Source: Janthinobacterium sp. Marseille (GTDB lineage Bacteria; Pseudomonadota; Gammaproteobacteria; Burkholderiales; Burkholderiaceae_D). From it: DNA of 64,000 nt. The notes beneath the pieces are model-generated. The model was not told where the DNA came from. It searched no databases and saw only the letters and a list, made by a program, of their open reading frames with translations. Both the position numbers and the translations under genes were made by a program. The stretch spans positions 2,914,001-2,978,000 of the forward strand of contig NC_009659.1 of assembly GCF_000013625.1 (NCBI RefSeq), in the 5' to 3' direction. How positions within the stretch are numbered: the first letter of the stretch is position 1; each line of letters opens with the position of its first letter. Shown here piece after piece: positions 47,916 through 56,488 of the stretch.

Positions 47916-47960
47916 CCCTGACGATAAAGTAGCCCATTGTGCACTTTTTAAGCGTCAGGG
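47916..47960 (-). promoter_or_regulatory. Inverted repeat covering the Shine-Dalgarno site of the ybcH-like gene
   Basis: CCCTGACG (47916-47923) and CGTCAGGG (47953-47960) are perfect complements with a 29-base loop. In the minus-strand mRNA the 3' arm contains AGGGA, the likely ribosome site 6 bases before ATG 47909. Folding would hide it. Confidence 0.45.
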
Positions 47961-48007
47961 GGAAATACACATGCCATCCATATCCGCGTGGCAATAGATG
48001 ATATGCA

Positions 48008-50527
48008 TCAATAAGAAAAGGTAGTGCGCAAGACCACACCTTCGGCCCGGTCGTCACCCCACAACTTGAAACGATACTGCAGGGAGAAATCGACATAGGA
48101 TTGCGGTGCCTTGTAATGGTCTTCGCGGAACCAGTAACGAACATTCACGCCGGGTCCCATGCCGATTGCAGTTTTTTCGGCGGGTGCTTTCAAGCTCGAA
48201 TTGAAATCCGAGCCAATGACCAGGTGCGGTGTGACGGTCAGCTTTGGATTGATCTGGTCGAGGCGATATGTACGCCCCAGCTGTCCTTCAAAAATCGAAT
48301 AGGTTTGCTCGTGATCGATATAGCGCCCGACCTCACCGAATATTTGTCCGCTCCACCAGCTGGGTTGATCGACACGCAAATCGGTGCCGAAGGAATTCGA
48401 GTAAGCGAGACGTGCCAGCCAGTCGCCATCACCGGAAGCTGAGCCGATCTTGATCTGGCGCTGCAAGGCTACAATCAAATTGGTCTCGCTGAACGGTTTC
48501 CAGCGCACACCGACACCGCCTTGCGCGGTCGGCGCGCCGGTAATCGAATGATCCTTGTTGTACACCGTTTCAAACACGCTGGCATACACCTCTATCGGAC
48601 GGCCACTACGATAACCAAACGGCCGCCAGTAAACTTCGCCACCGATCTGCGCGCTGTTATTCGTGCCGCTCGGCGCAATGCCGGAACCCGGTTGCAGGCT
48701 GGCACCGCGATAGTTAAGCGAGGCGGTCGCGCCCCAGGTCCGTTCGATATCGGCAATCGCACGGCGGGTTTCAAACAGCTGTTGCGGTGCCAGTGAAATA
48801 TCGCCCCTATCCACCGCATCCACGGTACGCCTGAAATATGTCGATGCATACGGATCACGACGCGCATTCAAGGCGGCATAGCCGGTGTCGGGTATCGCTG
48901 CAGGTGGCAGGCTACCCTCCTGATAGGATTGGTCAAACAAGGTGTAAGCACGCGGGCTGTCACCGGCCGTTGCCGCCAGATAAGCCAGTTCGACCTTGGA
49001 CATGCCGGCGAAAGCGCCGGCTTCCAAGCCTGCATTGAAACGTTGGCGCGCCTCATCTCGCTGGCCCAGTCGCGACAGCATTTCGATTTGCAACGGCAGG
49101 GATGCCTGCTGTGACTGCAAGACCTGCTTGAAATCTTCATCCGCGCTTGAAGCTTTGCCCAAAGCTTGTCGCACCCGCCCCCTTTGCGCCCGCAACTCGG
49201 GATCGCGATTGCCCTGCTCCAGGGCCAGCGTGGCTTCGCGTTCGGCCGCATCCAGCTGGCCGTCGCGACTCAGGATATTCACCAGCAACAATTGATAGGC
49301 AGGATTGCCGGGCGACTGTTGCAAGGCTTCGCGTGCCTTGCCCAAAGCGAGCGGGTAATCATTCTTTGCCAATGCCTTGTAAGCGGCATCGGCACTGGCA
49401 AAAGCCGGATCTGCAGGGGCGGCTCCCGGCACCAGGCTGCATACTTCAGTGTTGCCAGTACTACGACAGCGCAAGGATGGCAGCGGCATGGCCGTGTTGC
49501 CCGCAATATTGCCCTGCTGCGCCTGGCGCAAACGCAATTCCGCGGCACTACGCTTGCGCGCCGCTACCGCAGCATTGCCATCCAGTGTCTGCAAGACTTC
49601 CAGTGTCGCATCCGGCTCGCCGGCGCTCAGGCCGGCATCAGCCACGATCAGGCGCAGGTTCACCATCTCTTCCGTCGTCAGCTCACCGCGCAAGGACAAG
49701 GCTTGCGTGAAATCGGCGCTCGCCGCCGCCCGTTGATTTTGCCGCTGCCGGATATAACCACGCCACACCAATGCGACCGGATCATTTCCTTTCTGCAGCA
49801 AGGGCGCCAGCGCCTGTTCCGCTTCTTCCAGTCGGTTCGCGCTCAATAAGGATTGCACCAGCAATAAGCGATACACCCGTCGTTCCGGCGCATAGCTGAC
49901 GGCACGTTGCGCGGCATTCGCCGCCCTGGTGAAATCCTGCTCTTGCAAGGCTTGATAGGTTTGTGCGCCAGCTTGTTCAGCCAAGCCCTGGTTCACGACT
50001 GCACGTTGGCGCGCAAACGAAGAATTCGGGCCGAAACGTTGCAAGGCTTCGTTCACACTCTGGTCTGCATCATTCAATCTTTGCGCGGCCAATTGCGAAT
50101 TGATCAGCAAAGTCCAGTAAGCGGAATTTGCAGGTGCCAGCCGCACCGCTTGTTGGGCATGGCTGACGGCACCGGCATAATTTTTCGCGGCATAGGCCTT
50201 ATAGGCTTTATCGGCAGCACTATAAGCGGGATTGCCGGCAGCCTTGGCCTTTACTGGTACCGGCGTAGCAGCTGGCTGCTGGCTGCGTTGTGCAGCTTCT
50301 GCCTGCGCCTGCAATTGCCGCAAGCGCGCCACATCCGGCCGCAAGCGCACCGCTTCCTTCGCCTGCTGTACCGCCTGTGCATAATCGCCGCGCGCATAGG
50401 ATTTATAGGCGGCATCCGCCATTTCATATGCAGGCCCGCTCAACGGTAGCTCAGCCTCCTCTGCCGCAACATTCGTGAGCATCCCTGCATTCATCAGCAG
50501 CAATAAAAGAAGTTTTGTTTTTTTCAT
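48008..50527 (-). CDS. nfrA: NfrA-like outer-membrane TPR protein (phage N4 receptor type)
   Basis: This 839-residue protein has a signal peptide ending near residue 22 (TNVAAEEA). Tetratricopeptide-like repeats cover about 30-580, including near-identical segments (AADKAYKAYAAKNYAGAVSHAQQAVRLAP type, seen at about 40, 105, 385). A C-terminal NfrA_C domain (about 600-839) is beta-rich (GEVYWRPFGYRSG, WSGQIFGEVGRYIDHEQT) and ends in TFSY, like an outer-membrane barrel. In E. coli NfrA is the outer-membrane part of the NfrA/NfrB polysaccharide machine and the N4 phage receptor. The start ATG shares one base with the nfrB stop (TAATG), so translation is coupled. Confidence 0.85.
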   Translation of the reverse strand: MKKTKLLLLLLMNAGMLTNVAAEEAELPLSGPAYEMADAAYKSYARGDYAQAVQQAKEAVRLRPDVARLRQLQAQAEAAQRSQQPAATPVPVKAKAAGNPAYSAADKAYKAYAAKNYAGAVSHAQQAVRLAPANSAYWTLLINSQLAAQRLNDADQSVNEALQRFGPNSSFARQRAVVNQGLAEQAGAQTYQALQEQDFTRAANAAQRAVSYAPERRVYRLLLVQSLLSANRLEEAEQALAPLLQKGNDPVALVWRGYIRQRQNQRAAASADFTQALSLRGELTTEEMVNLRLIVADAGLSAGEPDATLEVLQTLDGNAAVAARKRSAAELRLRQAQQGNIAGNTAMPLPSLRCRSTGNTEVCSLVPGAAPADPAFASADAAYKALAKNDYPLALGKAREALQQSPGNPAYQLLLVNILSRDGQLDAAEREATLALEQGNRDPELRAQRGRVRQALGKASSADEDFKQVLQSQQASLPLQIEMLSRLGQRDEARQRFNAGLEAGAFAGMSKVELAYLAATAGDSPRAYTLFDQSYQEGSLPPAAIPDTGYAALNARRDPYASTYFRRTVDAVDRGDISLAPQQLFETRRAIADIERTWGATASLNYRGASLQPGSGIAPSGTNNSAQIGGEVYWRPFGYRSGRPIEVYASVFETVYNKDHSITGAPTAQGGVGVRWKPFSETNLIVALQRQIKIGSASGDGDWLARLAYSNSFGTDLRVDQPSWWSGQIFGEVGRYIDHEQTYSIFEGQLGRTYRLDQINPKLTVTPHLVIGSDFNSSLKAPAEKTAIGMGPGVNVRYWFREDHYKAPQSYVDFSLQYRFKLWGDDRAEGVVLRTTFSY

Positions 50528-52671
50528 TATTGGCTTTCTTGTGCTGCACGTAAATGACGTTGCTCTTCCACTACCTGTTCAATGACATGACGTTCGATCA
50601 CACCGCTGGCGACCAGATAGTCACCGATACGCCCATGTTCATCTGGCCGGTAGGCATCCATCGCTGCATCAAATGCAGCTTTCTGCACCAGCCCGCGCTC
50701 TATCAGCAGGTCGCCCAGCAGCGGCACACCGGCCACGCCTTCTTGCAAGTTTTTAAAGGCGTCGGCATCACCACTCAACAAACGCAAGCCGGCGGCGATC
50801 TCGCTATCCCGTGCAATCCGCTGCGCCGGATCCTGGCCAAACACGATGGAGACTTCCTGCATTTCTTCAGTGCTTAATGGTGCCGCTACCGCCACGAGTG
50901 GGCGCTGTCGTACATCGTTGCCGATGTATAGCAAACGCAAGCGCACGCATAATTCCTGAGGGACATAACCGGCATATTTTTCAATCATCCCGGCGTCGAT
51001 ATGCGCACGCGGTACATCCGCCTGGAAGGCGATGGCTTCAGCCAGCGTTTCTTCATCCAGCCAGCCATTCGAAACCAGGATGCGCCCCAAAGGCTTTTCG
51101 GTTCGTCCGCGTTCATCCAGGGCATCATTGATTTTCGCTGCATCGACGGCTTGCCACGCGGTCAGCACTTCACCCAGCAACTGGCGCTTCTGTACCAACT
51201 GCGAAGTCGACGGAAAATCATGCATGGTCTTGTCCCACACCATGTTTTTCCCCATCAGCAGGTGGCCGGAATACAGCTTCCAGGCGCGGCATACCGCCAT
51301 GAAGTTAATGCAATTGCCGATCACCATGCGCGGAATCGACATCAGTCCATGCTCCCAGCCATACAGGCGTCGCACAAAATAGAAGCGCTGGATGACACGC
51401 AAAGCCAGGGCAAACAGGATGAATTGCGCAACCACTTCCAGCCAGCTGCCGGTGACAAAGAGACTGGGAAACTCCATCGTCCAAATGCCAGCCAGATGTG
51501 CCAGGTAAAACAAAATAAACTGGAAGAACAAGACATAGGCGACAACACTGACGATCGAGGTCAGTATGCCTTTACGGTCGCGGAACAGAAGATACTTGTG
51601 CGCAATTGAGCCGCGCCAACCCATCTGTTCCCAGTTCTGCATGCTAATACCCAGCACCCAGCGCGCCTTTTGCCGATACGAGGTACGGAAGGTATCGGGG
51701 AAAAATTCGCGCACACATAAAGGCATGCGGATGATGCGTTCCTTATCCGGGCCGAGGCCAAACCAGCGTCGACCACGCGTCACGAAATCCACCGGGAACA
51801 AGGCAAAGATGGATTTCATCCCCATCGCTGCGAGTCGATTCCCGACGTCGTAATCTTCGGTCAGGCTCTCGGTATTGAAGGGCTGGTTATTGGTAGTCGC
51901 CGCCAATGCCAGCAAGGCCCGGCGTGAAAAACAGGTACCGACGCCGGCCGATGGCACGGTACCGGTCACGCTCTCGCGCACCACCAAATCCTTCGCATGC
52001 CACTCGGCGAATTCATCCATATAGACGCCTGCCACCAGCTCATACCATTCACGTTCCAGCGAAGCGACCGGCAACTGGATCATGTCCTTGCGCGGCAGCA
52101 GGTAGTTGAAGAACTTCAGTTCCAGCGGATGCAGCACATCTTCGCTATCGTGCAGGATCACACCCGCAAACTCTATCCCGGCTTGTTGCTCGTGCAGGAA
52201 GATCGCCTGTATCACCCAGTTCAGGCAGTCTGCCTTGCAGGTCGGGCCGTCGTGCGGCACCTCGACGCGGCGCAATTGTTTGTAGCGACGCCGCATGCGT
52301 TCCACTTCCTCAATCGTCCTGTGGTCGTTGACGTAAGTCCCGACGAACACAGTGTAGTTGCGGTAGTCGAGCGTCGCCACCATGCTTTCTATCATCTGCG
52401 CGATCACATCGTATTCGAGCCAGGCCGGTACCATGATCGCCAGATGCTGTTCGTCACGCTCCTTGATTTGTTCCGGCGTCAACGGACGATAACCTGCCCT
52501 GTTCTTGACGGTGAATTTGCGATAAATTTCACGCGTCCAGTACCAGGCATCAATAAATAAATCATCGAAACTGGATATCAGGATGAGTATCGCCACCACG
52601 ACGGCGATACTCTCCAGTGCGCTGTAGTATTGCGCAAAAAATACCGGCCAAAAGAGTGATGAAGAACTCAA
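50527..52671 (-). CDS. nfrB: NfrB-like membrane glycosyltransferase with C-terminal MshEN-type domain, TTG start
   Basis: This 714-residue protein has an N-terminal membrane segment, a family 2 glycosyltransferase domain (about 60-360) with DSED (175-178), TED (271-273) and QKARW (near 334-338), several further membrane segments and a C-terminal MshEN-type region (about 525-710). That region contains RIGDYLVASGVIERHVIEQ, matching the RLGxxL c-di-GMP-binding pattern. TTG 52671 is chosen because AGGGA lies 7 bases upstream and the only ATG further up would overlap the previous gene by about 60 bases. It likely polymerises and exports a ManNAc-type polymer from UDP-ManNAc. Confidence 0.87.
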   Translation of the reverse strand: MSSSSLFWPVFFAQYYSALESIAVVVAILILISSFDDLFIDAWYWTREIYRKFTVKNRAGYRPLTPEQIKERDEQHLAIMVPAWLEYDVIAQMIESMVATLDYRNYTVFVGTYVNDHRTIEEVERMRRRYKQLRRVEVPHDGPTCKADCLNWVIQAIFLHEQQAGIEFAGVILHDSEDVLHPLELKFFNYLLPRKDMIQLPVASLEREWYELVAGVYMDEFAEWHAKDLVVRESVTGTVPSAGVGTCFSRRALLALAATTNNQPFNTESLTEDYDVGNRLAAMGMKSIFALFPVDFVTRGRRWFGLGPDKERIIRMPLCVREFFPDTFRTSYRQKARWVLGISMQNWEQMGWRGSIAHKYLLFRDRKGILTSIVSVVAYVLFFQFILFYLAHLAGIWTMEFPSLFVTGSWLEVVAQFILFALALRVIQRFYFVRRLYGWEHGLMSIPRMVIGNCINFMAVCRAWKLYSGHLLMGKNMVWDKTMHDFPSTSQLVQKRQLLGEVLTAWQAVDAAKINDALDERGRTEKPLGRILVSNGWLDEETLAEAIAFQADVPRAHIDAGMIEKYAGYVPQELCVRLRLLYIGNDVRQRPLVAVAAPLSTEEMQEVSIVFGQDPAQRIARDSEIAAGLRLLSGDADAFKNLQEGVAGVPLLGDLLIERGLVQKAAFDAAMDAYRPDEHGRIGDYLVASGVIERHVIEQVVEEQRHLRAAQESQ

Positions 52672-52672
52672 A

Positions 52673-54928
52673 TCACAATCCCTGTTGTGCTTCCAGTGCC
52701 TTGCGTTTATTGCGACGTACCTGTGCCACACGCGCCGAAATCAGGATAAAGATGATCACGGCAATCGCCGCCAGCCACCATTCCATATGGCGCTGCCACA
52801 GGGATTGCGGATTATCTTCTTTCGCAAAACGACTGTCGGTCGGATCATTTTTGTCGATCTGCAGCACCGGGCCGGCATCGGTCAACACGGCCAGATTGCC
52901 ATGTGCCAGGCGGAAAGAGCTGCCGATAACAGGCATGCTTTTCCCTACCGTGTAGTAGCGGATACCACTCTGCCCATTGATCTCGGTGACTTCGGCAACG
53001 CCGATCCGATCCAGCCCTTTCAATTGCAGGATGGGAGTCTTCTCTGCACCATTCAATACCAGCATGCCGTTATGCTGCTCGGTCGACGCCTTGCCTTCCA
53101 GCGGAACGTCCAGCGCGAGGAAAGGCGTAGTCGGCTTGAGCGCCTCGCCTTGCTTCAGTACCTGGAATTGCGTGTGTATCGATGACAAGCCGGCTGCATC
53201 AGCGAGGCGTACCGTCATCGGCAGCATCGCCAGCGAGTTCTTCAACCACTCGTCCTTGAGGATGAGTGTGCTTTCCTTCGCATAACGTGCGGCGATGCCG
53301 ACGAAGTTATTCCCTACCGTCACCTGTTTCAGTTTCAAATGACTGCCGGGGAAAATGGAAACCGGGAAAGGCACCGTGACGTCATGGCAATGTTGTTTGG
53401 ATGTTTGCCGGATAAACGCAATGCGTATGGTGTTACGCGCTGCCAGTGTGTAATACGGAATATCCACCGCAATCCGGTGCGGCTGCCCGTCTACCGTCAT
53501 CACATTCGCACCCAGCAAATAATCATTCAGGAAAATGGACACTACCGGCGCCTCACCATTGGTGCCGGGAGCGGCGGAGACATCAAACACGACCTGGCTT
53601 GGCAGGCGGCCACTGCCAACCAGTTCGCCAATTTCAAACGTGACCGAACGTTCACTTTTTTCCGCCACTTCCATTGTGCCATTGATCGTGCCGAACTGGC
53701 TGAGCAATACGGTAGACGCCTTGGCCCGCAATGCTTCAGCGGTCTCTACCGTCAAATCCCTGGATGCGGCAATCGGACGCCACAAGGTATCGAACATCGC
53801 CGCAGCCTTGGTGCCGCCCTTTGCCGATACTGCAATCACCGGGCTCCCGACAAATGATGTCAGGCGTACCTGGTCCGCTGCATTGACCTGATCCAGGATC
53901 GCGACATCAGTCTTCAGCCAGTTTTGGTAAACCGCACCGGCATCCGCCGAGCTGGCCTGGATTTCCTCACCCAGTGCATGCATGGCATTACGGAGAATGG
54001 TGTTGAGCGCTGCATCGGCCACCATTAAGTCAGCACGGAAAGGGCCTTGATTACCGAGGATAAACAAGGCGGCTATTTCTGCATCATTCTTGATCTTGTA
54101 TTGCGCCTCACCTCGCATCAGCGAAGCAAACGAGGGGATCCCGCGTAACTCGGGCGGTACGCTGATCGCAGAAAGATCGACTGTATCGCCAACTGCAGGC
54201 ACCGCCATCCAGCGCGGCTTTTTACCGGCACGTTTCAGTGTCAGGCCCATGCGCCATGCAGTATCGTAAGCCTCTACCGACAAGTTTTTGCCGGATACCA
54301 GCAAGACCGGGTTCGGTGGCAAGGCACTCCATGCTGTCGCAATCGACTTGATCGCGCTGCGATCATAGCTATATGTAAAACGTGAACTCGGCTCCACCCT
54401 CAAGGCATTCCCTGGCGCACGCTGGTCGGCGCAAATCGCTTCCGACATTACCGAAGACCACTGGATGCCGAAACGTATAAAGCCGTCATTGCGCGCCTGC
54501 CCTGCAAGCGCCACACCCTGGCTGAGATCGCCCTGTTCTTCCGCCAGCTTACGCGCGACCACCGGATAGCCGTCGACTGACAAAGCCATCGAAGTACGGC
54601 CACCGTCCGCACGCAGATAACTGGCATTGAATTGCAAGGCTGCGTTCATCACCGGCACTCCGGCCGGCACCGGCAGGAATAATTCGCGCTGGCTATCAGC
54701 ACCGGTGAAAATCAATGGTGCGGTAATGCCCAATTCTTTCAGCGTCACCTGGCGCGTTACCGACTGTTCCGCCGACATTTGCTGGAAGTAGCGCCCTATG
54801 CCATCCGCCGACCACGCCTTGTGTGGCAGCGCAGACATGGCCAGCAAAGCCAGCAACGGCAAGAACATGGAAGACGGAGCTTGCGCCCGGATATCTGATT
54901 GATTGGGGATGCGATTAAGTACGCGCAT
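52673..54928 (-). CDS. BcsB-like periplasmic subunit of a polysaccharide synthase
   Basis: This 751-residue protein has an N-terminal signal/membrane segment (residues about 20-41, FLPLLALLAMSALP) and a single C-terminal membrane helix (about 721-740, WLAAIAVIIFILISARV) followed by basic residues. The body has the BcsB layout: LKELGITAPLIFTGADSQRELFLPVP, NASYLRADGG, ADQRAPGNALRVEPSSRFTYSYD and SIFPGSHLKLKQ. BcsB guides cellulose through the periplasm next to BcsA. No bcsA is present: the glycosyltransferase partner here is NfrB, whose start lies just after this stop. It overlaps wecB by 14 bases. Confidence 0.82.
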   Translation of the reverse strand: MRVLNRIPNQSDIRAQAPSSMFLPLLALLAMSALPHKAWSADGIGRYFQQMSAEQSVTRQVTLKELGITAPLIFTGADSQRELFLPVPAGVPVMNAALQFNASYLRADGGRTSMALSVDGYPVVARKLAEEQGDLSQGVALAGQARNDGFIRFGIQWSSVMSEAICADQRAPGNALRVEPSSRFTYSYDRSAIKSIATAWSALPPNPVLLVSGKNLSVEAYDTAWRMGLTLKRAGKKPRWMAVPAVGDTVDLSAISVPPELRGIPSFASLMRGEAQYKIKNDAEIAALFILGNQGPFRADLMVADAALNTILRNAMHALGEEIQASSADAGAVYQNWLKTDVAILDQVNAADQVRLTSFVGSPVIAVSAKGGTKAAAMFDTLWRPIAASRDLTVETAEALRAKASTVLLSQFGTINGTMEVAEKSERSVTFEIGELVGSGRLPSQVVFDVSAAPGTNGEAPVVSIFLNDYLLGANVMTVDGQPHRIAVDIPYYTLAARNTIRIAFIRQTSKQHCHDVTVPFPVSIFPGSHLKLKQVTVGNNFVGIAARYAKESTLILKDEWLKNSLAMLPMTVRLADAAGLSSIHTQFQVLKQGEALKPTTPFLALDVPLEGKASTEQHNGMLVLNGAEKTPILQLKGLDRIGVAEVTEINGQSGIRYYTVGKSMPVIGSSFRLAHGNLAVLTDAGPVLQIDKNDPTDSRFAKEDNPQSLWQRHMEWWLAAIAVIIFILISARVAQVRRNKRKALEAQQGL

Positions 54929-56102
54929 AATTTCCTCGGGATAAAAATTCGCTCAGGGATGCATTACCGTCAGCATTAAATTCTTCAAAAGGCTGGCCCT
55001 GCAAGGCCCGCACGATACGTGACGAGGCCTGGCCATCACCATAGGGATTCACGACATTCGAAAACTGACTGTATCTTTTGGCGTCATCGAACAGGAAGTT
55101 GACTGCATCGACGATGCGTTTTTTGCTGGTACCTATCAGTTGCACGGTGCCAGCCGCCACCGCTTCCGGACGCTCGGTGACATCACGCATGACAAGCACC
55201 GGCTTGCCGAGCGACGGCGCTTCTTCCTGCACCCCGCCGGAATCAGTCAAGACTACATAAGACAGCTGCATCAAACGCACAAACTCAAGGTAATCCAGCG
55301 GCTCGATCAAATGCACGCGCGGCAGATTCGATAGCAATTGAAGTACCGGGCCACGCACATTCGGATTGAGATGCACCGGATAGACAATGTCGATGTCAGG
55401 ACGTTCCGCCAGCTTGGCCAGCGCTTCGCAGATATGCGCAAAGCCGTCACCGAAATTTTCGCGCCGATGGCCGGTGACCAGCAGGATGCGGCGCTGCGGT
55501 GAAACGAAAGGAAATTTTGCATCCAGCGTGCTACGCAGCTTCGCGTCTTTTTCAAGGCGCTGTGCCGTCAACTGCAAGGCGTCGATCACGGTATTCCCGG
55601 TCACGACGATGCGGCCGCCGAGGTTTTCACGCAAGAGATTGTCGCGGGAACTGATGGTCGGCGCAAACAGGAAGTCACTCATGACATCAATCACGCGCCG
55701 GTTCATCTCTTCCGGCCATGGTTGTGTCAGGTCACCGGTGCGCAGGCCGGCTTCCACATGCCCGACCTGGATCCGACGATGGAATGCCGCAGTCGCGGCC
55801 ACCATGGCGGTGCTGGTATCACCATGTACCAGTACACGATCCGGCTGCTCACTTTCGAGGATGGGATCCAGCTTGGCAAAGATGCGCGAACAAAGGGAAT
55901 TCAGCGATTGGTTCGGCACCATGACATCAAGGTCATGATCGGCCTTGATATCGAACAGGCTCATCACCTGTTCCAGCATGGTTCGGTGCTGACCCGTAAT
56001 GCACACGACCGAATCAATACCGTTGGCTTGTTCGAGTGCCCGCATCAGCGGTGCCATTTTGATGGCTTCGGGGCGGGTACCGAAAATGGAGAGTATTTTC
56101 AT
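54915..56102 (-). CDS. wecB: UDP-N-acetylglucosamine 2-epimerase (non-hydrolysing)
   Basis: This 395-residue cytoplasmic enzyme converts UDP-GlcNAc to UDP-ManNAc. It has MKILSIFGTRPEAIKMAPL, a GQHRTMLEQV block, VHGDTSTAMVAATAAF, VGHVEAGLRTGDL, and TDSGGVQEEAPSLGKPVLVMRDVTERPE, all hallmarks of the family. ATG 56102 is used; a TTG at 56108 is also possible because AAAGGA lies close upstream. It is the first gene of the operon and presumably supplies sugar donor to NfrB. In E. coli, WecB (NfrC) is likewise needed for phage N4 infection. Confidence 0.94.
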   Translation of the reverse strand: MKILSIFGTRPEAIKMAPLMRALEQANGIDSVVCITGQHRTMLEQVMSLFDIKADHDLDVMVPNQSLNSLCSRIFAKLDPILESEQPDRVLVHGDTSTAMVAATAAFHRRIQVGHVEAGLRTGDLTQPWPEEMNRRVIDVMSDFLFAPTISSRDNLLRENLGGRIVVTGNTVIDALQLTAQRLEKDAKLRSTLDAKFPFVSPQRRILLVTGHRRENFGDGFAHICEALAKLAERPDIDIVYPVHLNPNVRGPVLQLLSNLPRVHLIEPLDYLEFVRLMQLSYVVLTDSGGVQEEAPSLGKPVLVMRDVTERPEAVAAGTVQLIGTSKKRIVDAVNFLFDDAKRYSQFSNVVNPYGDGQASSRIVRALQGQPFEEFNADGNASLSEFLSRGNYART

Positions 56103-56248
56103 GCGCAAACTATCCTTTCTAAAAAATTGCCAGGTGTTAACAGCAATTTATTGATTGGTTTTTAGATTTGCAGCGCTTGAGACTCAGTACTATTTCCCCG
56201 TCTTATGCGGAAACAATACTTTCAGACGTATGACCTGATATCAATATT

Positions 56249-56282
56249 TATAACATGAGTTATAGATTAATTATCAATTAAT
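56249..56282. promoter_or_regulatory. Two adjacent palindromes in the wecB operon promoter region
   Basis: TATAAC-atga-GTTATA (56249-56264) and ATTAATT-atc-AATTAAT (56266-56282) are perfect inverted repeats side by side, about 150 bases upstream of wecB and near a TTGACA -35 box. They could bind a dimeric regulator. No known site is matched. Confidence 0.4.
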
Positions 56283-56443
56283 TTACATATGTCAACTTTT
56301 TTGCTTACATCTGTTGAAACGTTTGCACTGTAACAATCGTTGACCAAATCAAAACGTATTCGTTACAGAAATTTATACGCAGCAAGCAAAAAAATGGATT
56401 CAAGGCATGCAATGCGCATGTCTGGGAGGAGGAAACGGAGGGC

Positions 56444-56477
56444 AAAAAAAGCAGGCGCTGAAGTACTTACTTCAGCG
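56444..56477 (-). terminator. Terminator of the LysR-family gene
   Basis: CGCTGAAGTA and TACTTCAGCG (56456-56465 and 56468-56477) are perfect 10-bp arms. On the minus strand they are followed 5 bases later by seven Ts. It lies 12 bases after the LysR stop. Confidence 0.7.
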
Positions 56478-56488
56478 ATACACCTTGA

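Larger units (their letters stand above)
56103..56488. other. AT-rich region upstream of wecB
   Basis: This 386-base stretch contains the likely promoter of the wecB operon on the minus strand (a consensus -35 TTGACA at 56290-56295), the palindromes at 56249-56282 and the LysR gene's terminator at 56444-56477. No gene is supported. It is clearly more AT-rich than its neighbours. Confidence 0.55.

Noticed and set aside
48838..49849. Several plus-strand open frames across nfrA
   Set aside because: They are complements of the repeated TPR codons and have no independent support.
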